A DNA stretch of 64,000 bases from a bacterium (GTDB taxonomy: Bacteria; Planctomycetota; Planctomycetia; Pirellulales; Pirellulaceae): contig WGNR01000020.1 of the NCBI GenBank assembly GCA_016124445.1, positions 62,001 to 126,000 on the forward strand, read 5' to 3'. The stretch's first letter is position 1, and every line of letters starts with the position of its first letter. The translations under genes and the position numbers were made by a program. Under the pieces are notes generated by a model, which was not told the origin of the DNA, made no database searches, and worked only from the letters and a program-made list of their open reading frames with translations. Below, one piece after another: positions 18,069 to 26,524 of the stretch.

Positions 18069-19262
18069 ATGTTCCAGCAAGTCCAAACGGCTCCCCCGGA
18101 CGCTATCCTGGGGCTTAACGAAGCTTTCCGTAACGATCCCAATCCGGAAAAGATCAACCTGAGCGTCGGCGTCTACAAAGACGAGCAAGGGGTGACGCCG
18201 GTCCTTAAATGTGTGAAGGAAGCGGAGAAGCGGTTGCTGGAGGGGGAAACGACCAAGAGCTATCTGCCGATCGATGGTCGTCCGGGCTACAACAAAGCGG
18301 TTCGCGAACTGATGTTTGGTGCCGATCACGAGGTAATCGCCGCCAATCGCGCCGTCACGGTGCAGTCGCCCGGCGGAACCGGCGCACTGCGTGTTGCTGG
18401 TGACTTTCTCGCCGACAACTTCCCAGGCCGCACGCTATGGCTCAGCCAGCCGACCTGGCCCAACCATCCCAATATCTTCTCCGCAGCCGGCATTCCGCTA
18501 AATACCTATCCTTATTTCGATAAACAGACCAATGGCCTAGCATTCGAACCGATGATGGAAACGCTGGGCAAAGCCGCGAAGGGGGATATCCTGCTGCTGC
18601 ATGGTTGTTGCCACAACCCAACGGGCATTGATCCGACCCCAGACCAGTGGAAGGCGATCGGCGATCTGGTGCAGGAAAAGGAGTTGCTGCCGCTGTTGGA
18701 CTTCGCCTACCAAGGTTTCGGCGATGGATTGGTGGAAGATGCCGTTGGTCTGCGTGAATTGGCTCGACCTGGCCAGGAAATGCTCATCTGCAGCAGCTTC
18801 AGCAAGAACTTCGGCCTCTACAACGAACGCGTTGGTGCCCTGACCGCGGTTGCGACCGGCGAGTCTGAGGCCAAGGCAGTGCTCAGCCAGCTGAAGAAGG
18901 TGATTCGCTCTAACTACTCCAATCCGCCGACCCATGGTGCCGCCACGGTCGAGACGGTTCTGGGGGATGCGGCCCTGAAAACGATGTGGGAAGGAGAGCT
19001 GGCCCACATGCGCGACCGAATCAACGGCATCCGCAAGCTGTTTGTCGATAAAATCTCGGCCTGCGGCATCGACCAGGACTTCTCGTTCATCCAGAAGCAG
19101 AAGGGGATGTTCAGCTTCTCGGGCCTCAATCAGATGCAGGTTGACCAGCTTCGCAATGAAATGAGCATCTACATCGTCGGATCAGGCCGAATCAACGTTG
19201 CTGGCATCAGCGAAGCCAACGTCGATCGTTTATGCGAAGGCATCAAACGGGTAATCGGCTAG
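18069..19262 (+). CDS. Class I aspartate/aromatic amino acid aminotransferase
   Basis: A 397-residue PLP enzyme of the aspartate aminotransferase I-alpha group. It has the opening ILGLNEAFRNDPNPEKINLSVG, the HGCCHNPTGID motif (178-188), DFAYQGFGDG, and the PLP-binding lysine in SSFSKNFGLYNERVG (Lys246). It exchanges an amino group between aspartate or an aromatic amino acid and 2-oxoglutarate. Sequence alone does not separate AspC from TyrB substrate preference. It is a single-gene unit, convergent with the HEAT-like gene 12 bases away. Confidence 0.93.
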   Translation: MFQQVQTAPPDAILGLNEAFRNDPNPEKINLSVGVYKDEQGVTPVLKCVKEAEKRLLEGETTKSYLPIDGRPGYNKAVRELMFGADHEVIAANRAVTVQSPGGTGALRVAGDFLADNFPGRTLWLSQPTWPNHPNIFSAAGIPLNTYPYFDKQTNGLAFEPMMETLGKAAKGDILLLHGCCHNPTGIDPTPDQWKAIGDLVQEKELLPLLDFAYQGFGDGLVEDAVGLRELARPGQEMLICSSFSKNFGLYNERVGALTAVATGESEAKAVLSQLKKVIRSNYSNPPTHGAATVETVLGDAALKTMWEGELAHMRDRINGIRKLFVDKISACGIDQDFSFIQKQKGMFSFSGLNQMQVDQLRNEMSIYIVGSGRINVAGISEANVDRLCEGIKRVIG

Positions 19263-19274
19263 CACAATCGCTGC

Positions 19275-20882
19275 CTAGGGCGAATCAGAAGCCTCTTGGT
19301 CGGCTTGGTCCGAGAGGCTTTCATGCAGCGAGACCCATTCAGGGCGTTCTTTGTTAAAGGCATGTAAAAATTCACGGCCTGTGTGAATGTAATATGCTTC
19401 CCGCGGCCCGATCGGATGTCGGCTCTCTCCGGCGGGGTAAAACGTGGTGTTTCTCAGATCGGCGACTGCTGTGCCTGGCTGACCATCGCGGCTAGTGGCG
19501 GCAATCAAGCGAACATCGCCGAAAAAGAAGCCCAACAGGGCAGGCTGAGGTGTCAGATAGCCTTCCCCTTCGATCCGCTGGCGTAAGCTCTCGGCTAGCT
19601 CGCGTTGGTTGGGCTGCCACTTTTCAGGCTCCAATTCGAATGCTTCAGGGTGCTCGGCCTGCCATCCGGCAAACGCGCTGTAGATGTCGGGAAGTGATAG
19701 CGAGGTCAGATCAACGGCAAAGCTTTGAGTGACCGGACCGACGATCCCAACGCTTTGAAACGTACCGCCAGGCATGTGATAGGCGTACTGGACGAGGTGG
19801 CACTCGATCGGTTCTTCAAAGCCAGGCCAGCCCAGTTCCCGGGTATCGACCTGGTGCACTTCATGAGGCGGCATGCCAAACTGCGTATCGAGAGACAGCC
19901 ACGTCGCGAGTTCTCCTTCGACCTTGGCCTGAACGGTTTTCAGTTCGTCCGGGATCTTATCCAACAGCTCCAATTGCTCGGCGACGTCCAGAATTCTTGG
20001 TCGACAGGCAGGCTCTTTGGCCAGTTCGATCAGCAGCTCTTTACCTTCTTCGTTGCCGAGTTGAGCTAAGGCAATTGCCGCTTCGGAGCGAAGTTTTCGG
20101 TGCTTTAAGTCAAGTGCTGACTTCAGCTTACCTTCAGCGCGGGTATTGCCGATCAGGGCGAATGCATCGCAGATGGCCAGGGCGATCGAGGTTGCCTCGG
20201 TGACGGCGATCTTCGCGGCAGCGAACTGCTTGGCTTCCTTGGGAGGCTTGGCTTCAAACTTGGTCAGCCGCGCGACGAGGCCGGCGAAAAGTTCGCCCAG
20301 GGCATCCACGCGATCGGCGGCCGGATGGATCTTCACCATGCCTTGCCGCGTGACATGATTGGCGAGGTCCAACACGAGCGATGCGACCGATAAGTGAGAG
20401 AGCGCTCCAAGAAGTTTTGGAAAAAGTGTCTCGGTCGGAACATCGTCCTGACGCAAAAGAGGAACAAAAGCGATTGCCGCCGCATTGGAATTGGTTGGGG
20501 GATCTTCAACAACCAATTCAGCGAACCGCTGGAGCGACGATTCAGTTCCAAGTGAAGACAACAATGCCAACAGCAAGTGACCCAGCCGATGTGCCTGACC
20601 CCACTTCCGATACGCATTGGCGATGCGGTTCAGGTCGGTTTCGCCGAGCTCTTCGACATCGCGCAAGCGGATTGCCAGCAAGTTCAAAACGCGGTCGAGA
20701 AATGCCTTTTGCGCGGAAGAGATCGAGGGTGGCACGGACTCTAAAAACCGCAAAATACCCGAGATTTCCAGCTCATCGGCGCTGAGAATCCATTGCAGCG
20801 CTTCGGCGTGGGACACCATTGCTTCGAGGGTGGAATCCCCTTCGAGCCAGCCACCGAGAACGGCGTTCAATCGATCCGACAT
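19275..20882 (-). CDS. HEAT/armadillo-like repeat protein of unknown function
   Basis: The start at 20882 (MSDRLNAV) is taken as the first plausible one. The longer frame adds only 11 residues. The 535-residue protein has no signal peptide or membrane helix. About residues 20-300 are helical and resemble degenerate HEAT repeats (for example RKLRSEAAIALAQLGNEEGKELL). The C-terminal 220 residues form a separate alpha/beta domain with several Trp and aromatic residues (LGWPGFEEPIECHL, FYPAGESRHPIGPREAYY). I do not recognise the C-terminal family. Cytosolic scaffold or regulator is a guess. Confidence 0.7.
   Translation of the reverse strand: MSDRLNAVLGGWLEGDSTLEAMVSHAEALQWILSADELEISGILRFLESVPPSISSAQKAFLDRVLNLLAIRLRDVEELGETDLNRIANAYRKWGQAHRLGHLLLALLSSLGTESSLQRFAELVVEDPPTNSNAAAIAFVPLLRQDDVPTETLFPKLLGALSHLSVASLVLDLANHVTRQGMVKIHPAADRVDALGELFAGLVARLTKFEAKPPKEAKQFAAAKIAVTEATSIALAICDAFALIGNTRAEGKLKSALDLKHRKLRSEAAIALAQLGNEEGKELLIELAKEPACRPRILDVAEQLELLDKIPDELKTVQAKVEGELATWLSLDTQFGMPPHEVHQVDTRELGWPGFEEPIECHLVQYAYHMPGGTFQSVGIVGPVTQSFAVDLTSLSLPDIYSAFAGWQAEHPEAFELEPEKWQPNQRELAESLRQRIEGEGYLTPQPALLGFFFGDVRLIAATSRDGQPGTAVADLRNTTFYPAGESRHPIGPREAYYIHTGREFLHAFNKERPEWVSLHESLSDQADQEASDSP
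19289..19320. terminator. Hairpin between convergent genes
   Basis: AAGCCTCTtGG pairs with CCGAGAGGCTT (11 positions, one mismatch) around a 10-base loop, 27 bases after the aminotransferase stop and inside the 3' coding end of the HEAT-like gene. There is no long T-run, so terminator function is only likely. Confidence 0.45.
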
Positions 20883-21467
20883 GCGTATCACTTTTGAGTA
20901 GGAGAGCGTGAGCAAACAACTTGGTCCACCTACAGTCTAAAGGGGCAGCGAGGTCGCTGCGAGGACCTTCGCGCGAGATGTCGTTCGAAGAGGTTCCAGC
21001 GCGCGGCGGAAGATCGAGATTTAGTTTTTCGAGGAAGTCTGTCTCTCTGACTGAAGTTTTTCTGAACAAATTCGATTCGCGGTTCGATAATTCACCTTGA
21101 CGAAAGAAAGGCAAAGTTGATTCAATTTGCTTGAAGTTGTTTTTCGATTGTCTTGTTGCATCGCGATTCGATTTTTTGAAACGCACAACCAAGTTCGCTT
21201 GGATCAAATTCAACAAGCGAAAGACACCGACTTGAAATTCCCCCGAGGATGCCGAGTCGAAGAAGGAGCTAGGCCGCCCATGGCTGCCGCCTCCCAATCG
21301 AATCTGCCCTGCATTCGGATGGATGAAAAAGGATGTTCACCCTTTCGCTTTTTAAGCGAGAGGTCGGCATAACTGCCTCAGCAGATTCGAGAGGACTTCT
21401 GTGATGCCCCAGAAGATCTCTCTTAAACTGAATTCGGGCATCGAACTCTTGAGGAGCCCACGGAACG
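20883..21467. other. Long divergent intergenic region (585 bp) upstream of the histone-like gene
   Basis: No frame here reads as a convincing protein. Composition drops to AT-richer sequence around 21020-21190 with runs such as TTTTTCG and TTGAAGTTGTTTTTCG. It must carry the promoters of the HEAT-like gene (minus) and the histone-like gene (plus), with a possibly long leader for the latter. I could not define promoter boxes or an RNA structure with confidence. Confidence 0.45.
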
Positions 21468-21734
21468 ATGGCAACCAAGAAAAAAGCTGCACCTAAGAAG
21501 ACCGCCAAGAAAGCAACCGCCAAAAAGGCTTCGCCGAAAAAGGCTGCTAAGAAGACGGTCAAAAAGGCTGCTAAGAAGGCTTCGCCCAAGAAGGCCGCCA
21601 AGAAGAAGACGGTGAAGAAGGCTGCTCCTAAAAAGGCTGCCAAAAAGGCTTCGCCGAAGAAAGCCGCCAAGAAGAAGGTCGCCAAAAAGACGACCAAGAA
21701 GAAGGCTGCCCCTGCCGCAACTCCCGCCACCTAA
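21468..21734 (+). CDS. Lysine/alanine-rich histone H1-like DNA-binding protein
   Basis: An 88-residue protein made almost entirely of Lys, Ala and Pro in a repeating pattern (KKAAPKKAAKK, KKASPKKAAKK). It is like the C-terminal tail of histone H1 and the bacterial HC1/HC2 and AlgP-type proteins. Such tails bind DNA by charge and compact the nucleoid, which is unusually condensed in planctomycetes. The start follows a good ribosome binding site (AGGAG, about 13 bases upstream). There is no globular domain. It is a single-gene unit with a long upstream region and stem-loops downstream. Confidence 0.88.
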   Translation: MATKKKAAPKKTAKKATAKKASPKKAAKKTVKKAAKKASPKKAAKKKTVKKAAPKKAAKKASPKKAAKKKVAKKTTKKKAAPAATPAT

Positions 21735-21743
21735 GGCGTAGTG

Positions 21744-21761
21744 CCGAAAGTTCTCTTTCGG
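21744..21761 (+). terminator. Short stem-loop after the histone-like gene
   Basis: CCGAAAG-TTCT-CTTTCGG is a perfect 7-bp stem nine bases after the stop codon. The following TAAAAACGG is not a T-run, so it may be a 3' stabiliser rather than a classical terminator. Confidence 0.4.
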
Positions 21762-21824
21762 TAAAAACGGTTCTTTCTTCGACCAGATACCCCCCTGGGG
21801 TAACTTGGCTGATAACGACGAGAA

Positions 21825-21875
21825 AGGCCGAACCTTTGTCCCGTTCGCAAAACGAACGAGCTAGAGGTTCGGCCT
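21825..21875. repeat. Two-stage inverted repeat (cruciform-type)
   Basis: An outer perfect 11-bp inverted repeat AGGCCGAACCT/AGGTTCGGCCT encloses an inner perfect 6-bp repeat CGTTCG/CGAACG with loop CAAAA. Together they fold to a long interrupted hairpin of 51 bases. It lies 90 bases after the histone-like gene and 215 bases before the helicase gene. No clear T-run follows on either strand. Confidence 0.75.
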
Positions 21876-22090
21876 ATTGCTTGCGCCGATCAAGCCTGCG
21901 CTCGATTGTCCTATCGCCCTTTGTCCATTATCGTTAGGGAATATGTCATTCCCGGGAGGCTACCAATCGATGGGACCGCAGGCAGGGCAAGCGGCAATGT
22001 CTCGTAAATTCCCATCACGCTTGGCTTTGACTCGCCCGTTCGCCAATATCTTGCATCTGTCAGCTGCCATTTCAGAAACGGCTCATTACC

Positions 22091-23356
22091 TTGACGACCC
22101 CCGAAGACGCCCCGGAAAAACGATTTACCGATCTTAAGCTCTCCCAGAAGATGCTCGACGCCCTGGAGGCGGCTCGGTATCAGGTACCTTCGCCCATTCA
22201 GGCCGGGGTCATTCCGATCGCGCTGGAGGGAAAAGATGTTCTCGGTCAGGCTCGGACCGGTACCGGAAAGACGGCCGCCTTCGGGATTCCTATCATCGAG
22301 ACCATTCCCCCGGGCAAAGGGCCGCATGCTTTGATCCTCGTTCCCACGCGCGAATTGGCCGTTCAGGTTCGCGACGAGATTGCCAAGCTCTCTAAAGGAA
22401 TGAGCATCCAGTGCGTCGCCATCTACGGCGGCAAACCGATTCGTGGCCAGATGGATAAGCTGAAACGAAATCCAGAAATTGTCGTCGGCACGCCTGGCCG
22501 GGTAATCGATCACATGACCCGCAACTCGCTCAATCTCGAAAAGCTATCGGTCGTCGTGCTGGACGAAGCGGATCGGATGCTCGATATCGGTTTTCGCCCC
22601 GACATCGAGAAGATCTTGCGCCGCTGTCCGCAAGAGCGTCAGACGATGCTGTTGAGTGCAACTGTCCCGCCTCCGATCGAGCGTCTGGCCAATCGTTACA
22701 TGAACGACCCGGTGAAGATCGACTTCTCGCCGACGAATATCTCAGCCGACACGATCGAGCAGCATTACTTCACGGTCGATGGTCCCAAGAAGATGGAACT
22801 GTTGATTCGACTCCTCCGCCGCGAGCAGCCGACGAAGTGCATCGTCTTCTGCCGCACCAAGCGGGGTACTGAAAAGCTGTTTCAGCGGCTGCAAAAAAAG
22901 ACCAAGCTGGTTCGCTGCATCCATGGCGATATGCACCAAGGGGCCCGAAATCGGACGATCACCGACTTCAAGGCCAACCGGTACCGCATTCTGATCGCCA
23001 CCGACGTCGTCGGGCGCGGGATCGATATTTCGGACGTCACGCTGATCGTCAATTACGACGTGCCCGAGTACTCGGACGACTATGTCCACCGCGTCGGCCG
23101 GACCGGACGCATGGGGAAAGAAGGGGTTGCTTACACGTTTGTGACCCCGGAAGAAGGGAACCAGCTTACCCGAATCGAAATGCGAATCGATAAGCTGTTG
23201 ATCCGCGACGAAATCGAAGGCTTCGATCCGTACGTGAAGACCGCCGTCGAAACCAGCCCGCCTCATTCCCGGGACGTTAACAGCGACACGCCAGAGGAAG
23301 AGAAAGACGGACCTCCCAAGAAAACGCCCCGCCGCCGGCACCGCCGGGCTCTCTAA
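22091..23356 (+). CDS. DEAD-box ATP-dependent RNA helicase (RhlE-like)
   Basis: A 421-residue protein with all main DEAD-box motifs: Q-motif region (FTDLKLSQKML, then PSPIQ), Walker A ARTGTGKT (54-61), PTRELA, VLDEADRML, SAT, and motif VI HRVGRTGRMGKEG. It ends in a basic tail (KKTPRRRHRRAL) typical of RNA-binding extensions. These enzymes remodel RNA in ribosome assembly or mRNA decay. The start is a TTG ten residues before the Q-motif region; no ATG is in a sensible position. The region 21876-22090 upstream is otherwise empty. Confidence 0.93.
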   Translation: MTTPEDAPEKRFTDLKLSQKMLDALEAARYQVPSPIQAGVIPIALEGKDVLGQARTGTGKTAAFGIPIIETIPPGKGPHALILVPTRELAVQVRDEIAKLSKGMSIQCVAIYGGKPIRGQMDKLKRNPEIVVGTPGRVIDHMTRNSLNLEKLSVVVLDEADRMLDIGFRPDIEKILRRCPQERQTMLLSATVPPPIERLANRYMNDPVKIDFSPTNISADTIEQHYFTVDGPKKMELLIRLLRREQPTKCIVFCRTKRGTEKLFQRLQKKTKLVRCIHGDMHQGARNRTITDFKANRYRILIATDVVGRGIDISDVTLIVNYDVPEYSDDYVHRVGRTGRMGKEGVAYTFVTPEEGNQLTRIEMRIDKLLIRDEIEGFDPYVKTAVETSPPHSRDVNSDTPEEEKDGPPKKTPRRRHRRAL

Positions 23357-23372
23357 CTTCATCGCCACTTTC

Positions 23373-24398
23373 CTAATCGGAAAGCATCGTCGTTCGCAGA
23401 AACTCGGCCGCCGGCTGCCACTGCTCGACCGCTTTGTTCCAGTCGACTTTCATCGGTCGGATCGTCTTGGGGGATTCGACGCGCAAGGGGATGTCGATGT
23501 TCGTGTTCAGTGGAATCTGGGCGCTTGGACCATTGGCTAAAGAGGTTTCGACCTGGGCCGAAAGCAGGTAGTCGACCAACTGCCGTGCCTCTTCCGGATG
23601 TGGGCCTCCTTTGATGATGGCCAACGTGTTGGGGATGAAGAGGGTGCCGAGTTGCCCTTCGCCCTGGTCGGGATAGACGATCGCGACCGGCTGCCCTGAT
23701 TCGATCTCGACCATGGCATCGTCCGTATCGGTGAGGCCGAAGGCAATTTCGCCGCGGGCAACGGCCTGGGCGACCTGCTTGTTTCCAGGGTACATCCGAG
23801 CGTTCTCTTTCAGCTTGCTGAAGAACTCTTTCGCCTTCTCTTCGCCCAGCAGGGCAAACAACACGGCTGCATGGGTCGCGGTCGTTCCAAACAGCGGCTT
23901 GGCGTAGCCGCACTTCTGTTTCCATTTCTCGTCGGTCAAATCAAACACCGAAGTGGGGCGATCTTGTTGGGGTACTAGGTCAGTATTGACCAGCAAGATG
24001 CGAGCCCGAGCCGCCAAGCCGAACCAGGTGTCGTCGTCTGCGCGAAACGCGGCCGGGTACTGATCGATGTTTTTAGGGCGATAACTTTCCAGCAGTCCTG
24101 CCTGGTGTAATCGGAGCGTGTTGAGGATTTCGTTGTTCCAGAATACGTCGCAGCGAGGCCGGGCCTGTTCGGCCAGCAGGGCATCGGTCAGGCCGACCGT
24201 TTTGTTCGCTTCGGTATCGAACTTCGGCACAACGACGGTGCCGGTCTCTTTTTCAAAATCCGCGAAGGGAGCTTCCGAGAACTCCTGATCGAGCGCCGTG
24301 TAGACGACCACTTCCTGGGAAGCCGCCGGACGACAGCCTGAGGCGGCTGAAAGAATCAGAGGAATAGCGACAAGCAGCGAGACCAGGCGAGCGATCAT
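23373..24398 (-). CDS. Iron(III)-type ABC transporter solute-binding lipoprotein
   Basis: The start at 24398 gives a 341-residue protein with a lipoprotein signal (LILSAASGC, Cys near 22). It then has the class II periplasmic binding fold of the Fbp/thiamine group: VVVYTALDQEFSEAPFADFEKETG, KPLFGTTATHAA, EIAFGLTDTDDA. Family members bind ferric ion or small anions. Tyr-rich ligand positions cannot be assigned surely here. It starts 19 bases after the small membrane protein gene; no permease or ATPase gene is nearby, so its transporter must be encoded elsewhere. The upstream extension of the frame is not coding-like. Confidence 0.85.
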   Translation of the reverse strand: MIARLVSLLVAIPLILSAASGCRPAASQEVVVYTALDQEFSEAPFADFEKETGTVVVPKFDTEANKTVGLTDALLAEQARPRCDVFWNNEILNTLRLHQAGLLESYRPKNIDQYPAAFRADDDTWFGLAARARILLVNTDLVPQQDRPTSVFDLTDEKWKQKCGYAKPLFGTTATHAAVLFALLGEEKAKEFFSKLKENARMYPGNKQVAQAVARGEIAFGLTDTDDAMVEIESGQPVAIVYPDQGEGQLGTLFIPNTLAIIKGGPHPEEARQLVDYLLSAQVETSLANGPSAQIPLNTNIDIPLRVESPKTIRPMKVDWNKAVEQWQPAAEFLRTTMLSD

Positions 24399-24417
24399 GG
24401 GCGAAGCAAAAGCGTTT

Positions 24418-24891
24418 TCAGACAGAGCGATCAGGTTGGTGCGGTGACATCGTCCAGCGAATCGCCCACACGACGAGGGAAACCGTGCATGCCGCCAGCA
24501 GTGTGACGAGCGTGGCCGTTTGTTGGGCCAGAATCGGAATCGACTGCGATCCTTGGGCGTAAAAGATACCCACGACAATCAGCACCACCACGTTGGCGAT
24601 GATCCAGCCCAGATCGGCATGTCGTTCGTATCGACTGGTGGTGAAAAGCCGCTGACCGTCGAGGATGGCTGTTCTGAGGTGGCCAGCGACCGAAAGAAAC
24701 AGAAACAGCGCCGCGCCCCCCCAAATAAGGATGGCGGGCACCAATACCCAGCCATGTTGAGGAGCCGGATTGGGCCAATTCATGCAGCAGATGATCGCAC
24801 CAATCAGGCAGATCAAGGCGCAGGCCGCGTGGGCTTTAGGCATTCCGACCGATTCAGCGGGCATAGCTTCCAGGACGCCACCACGTAACAT
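24418..24891 (-). CDS. Small integral membrane protein of unknown function
   Basis: A 157-residue protein with four predicted helices (about 22-40, 47-68, 93-112, 124-146) and short loops. No family recognised. Internal ATGs at residues 10 and 17 are possible starts. It directly precedes the solute-binding lipoprotein gene on the same strand and is too small to be a standard ABC permease. Confidence 0.6.
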   Translation of the reverse strand: MLRGGVLEAMPAESVGMPKAHAACALICLIGAIICCMNWPNPAPQHGWVLVPAILIWGGAALFLFLSVAGHLRTAILDGQRLFTTSRYERHADLGWIIANVVVLIVVGIFYAQGSQSIPILAQQTATLVTLLAACTVSLVVWAIRWTMSPHQPDRSV

Positions 24892-24970
24892 GAACGAAGA
24901 CGTAAGATCATTTATGGTCTAAAATAACAGCTATCCACACGTTTGTCTTCTCTTCGGGCAGAGGCGGCCC

Positions 24971-26518
24971 ATGAATCGAATTCTTCTTGTTGTCATCTTC
25001 ATCTCGCTGTTCCTGACTGGCTGCGGATCATCATCGACGTCACCGCCGCCGACAAAACCTACGCCGCCACCACCCACGGCAGCAACGACTCCTGAGAAGA
25101 ACGCGCCTGCTGTGAAGCCCGCATCAAAGCCACCGGTCAAGAAGCCTACCGAAGGCGTCCGCACCGCCAAGGCATCCGATGGCACCCACAAGCCGTCTTC
25201 CGACGGTCCCGATGCGCTCGGATCGAACTTCATGAATGTCGAAGCGCTGCGGGAAAAACTGAAGGTGGGCCGCATCGAGCCAGTGGTTCAATTCACAGCC
25301 GATCCTGCCAAGCTGGCGGCCAACGGCATTCGCCAATTGGAAGGAAAGCACCTCACGCTCTATACCGATCTCCCTTCCTCGCCGGAGATAGACGAGTTGC
25401 CCAAGTTGTTCGACGCCGCCTATCCGCAGTGGTGCGAGTACTTCCGAGTCGATCCGGTCAAAAACGACGACTGGAAGGTCAAAGGGGTGCTGATGTCCAA
25501 CAAAGAGACGTTTCGCAAGGCGGGTCTCTTTCCCGATACGTTGCCTCCGTTTCTGCATGGCTTTTACCAGGGCGATACTTTCTGGCTGTTGGATCAACCG
25601 AGCGACTATTACCGACGCCACCTGGTTATTCACGAAGGGACTCACGCGTTCATGAGCATTTTGCTCGGTGGGGCAGGGCCTCCGTGGTACATGGAAGGAA
25701 TGGCAGAGTACTTCGGCACGCATCGCTGGGAAAATGGCCAGCTCGAAACCAGGATCATGCCGCAAACCAACGAAGAAGTGCCGCTGTGGGGCCGCATTGA
25801 GGTGATCCAGGACGAAGTGAAGGGGGGCAAGCTACTCTCGCTCAATAGCGTGATGGGGACGATGGAAAAGGAGTTCCTGCAGAATCGACCGTACGGGCTG
25901 ACTTGGGGGGCGTGTGCTTTGCTCGACAACCATAGCCTGTCGCAGGAAAAATTCCGCAACATGGTTACCCAGGTCAAGCTGACCGGTGGCTTCAGCGAAC
26001 GGCTGATGAGCGAACTGGGAGACGTGTTGCCGCAGTTGGAAGAAGCCTGGGAACTGTTCGCGCTCAACGCTGTCTATGGCTATGACTGGAAGCGGAACGA
26101 AGTTGTCTATCGCGATCCGATGCCGTTATCAGGCGAGTCGGCAACTATCGAAATCGACTCGGCCCGCGGTTGGCAGTCGACCGGTATTTTGTTGGAACCA
26201 GGCGTAAAGTATGAAGCGCGAGCAACCGGCAAGTACGTCATCCGCGACGACGGCACACCTTGGATGTGCGAACCGAATGGCGTGACGATCCACTACTGGC
26301 AAGGGAAACCGCTCGGCATGCTCGTTGGCGTGCTGCGGCATGAACCTTGGATGGGGGGAGAGATCACACCGCTGGCCAAAACCAACCCCGTTGGTCCGGG
26401 AACTTCGTTGTTTCCCGAGGGCTCGTCGATCTTGTTCCTCAAGGTGAACGAGAGCCCTGCCGAACTCAAAGACAACCAGGGCAAGATTCAGGTGCAGATC
26501 AAGCGGACCTCGAATTAG
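24971..26518 (+). CDS. Lipoprotein with HExxH-type metallopeptidase site (DUF1570-like)
   Basis: A 515-residue lipoprotein (lipobox LTGC, Cys18) with a Pro/Thr/Lys-rich tether (20-65). The central domain has HEGTH at 221-225 and a downstream Glu in GMAEYFGTHRW (Glu246), the zinc-binding pattern of gluzincin peptidases. A C-terminal beta-rich domain (about 380-510) follows. The HExxH and GMAEYF pattern matches the DUF1570 peptidase-like group common in planctomycetes. Zinc binding and proteolysis are inferred from motifs. It has its own ribosome binding site and ends 6 bases from the convergent PQQ-propeller gene. Confidence 0.8.
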   Translation: MNRILLVVIFISLFLTGCGSSSTSPPPTKPTPPPPTAATTPEKNAPAVKPASKPPVKKPTEGVRTAKASDGTHKPSSDGPDALGSNFMNVEALREKLKVGRIEPVVQFTADPAKLAANGIRQLEGKHLTLYTDLPSSPEIDELPKLFDAAYPQWCEYFRVDPVKNDDWKVKGVLMSNKETFRKAGLFPDTLPPFLHGFYQGDTFWLLDQPSDYYRRHLVIHEGTHAFMSILLGGAGPPWYMEGMAEYFGTHRWENGQLETRIMPQTNEEVPLWGRIEVIQDEVKGGKLLSLNSVMGTMEKEFLQNRPYGLTWGACALLDNHSLSQEKFRNMVTQVKLTGGFSERLMSELGDVLPQLEEAWELFALNAVYGYDWKRNEVVYRDPMPLSGESATIEIDSARGWQSTGILLEPGVKYEARATGKYVIRDDGTPWMCEPNGVTIHYWQGKPLGMLVGVLRHEPWMGGEITPLAKTNPVGPGTSLFPEGSSILFLKVNESPAELKDNQGKIQVQIKRTSN

Positions 26519-26524
26519 CTTCGG

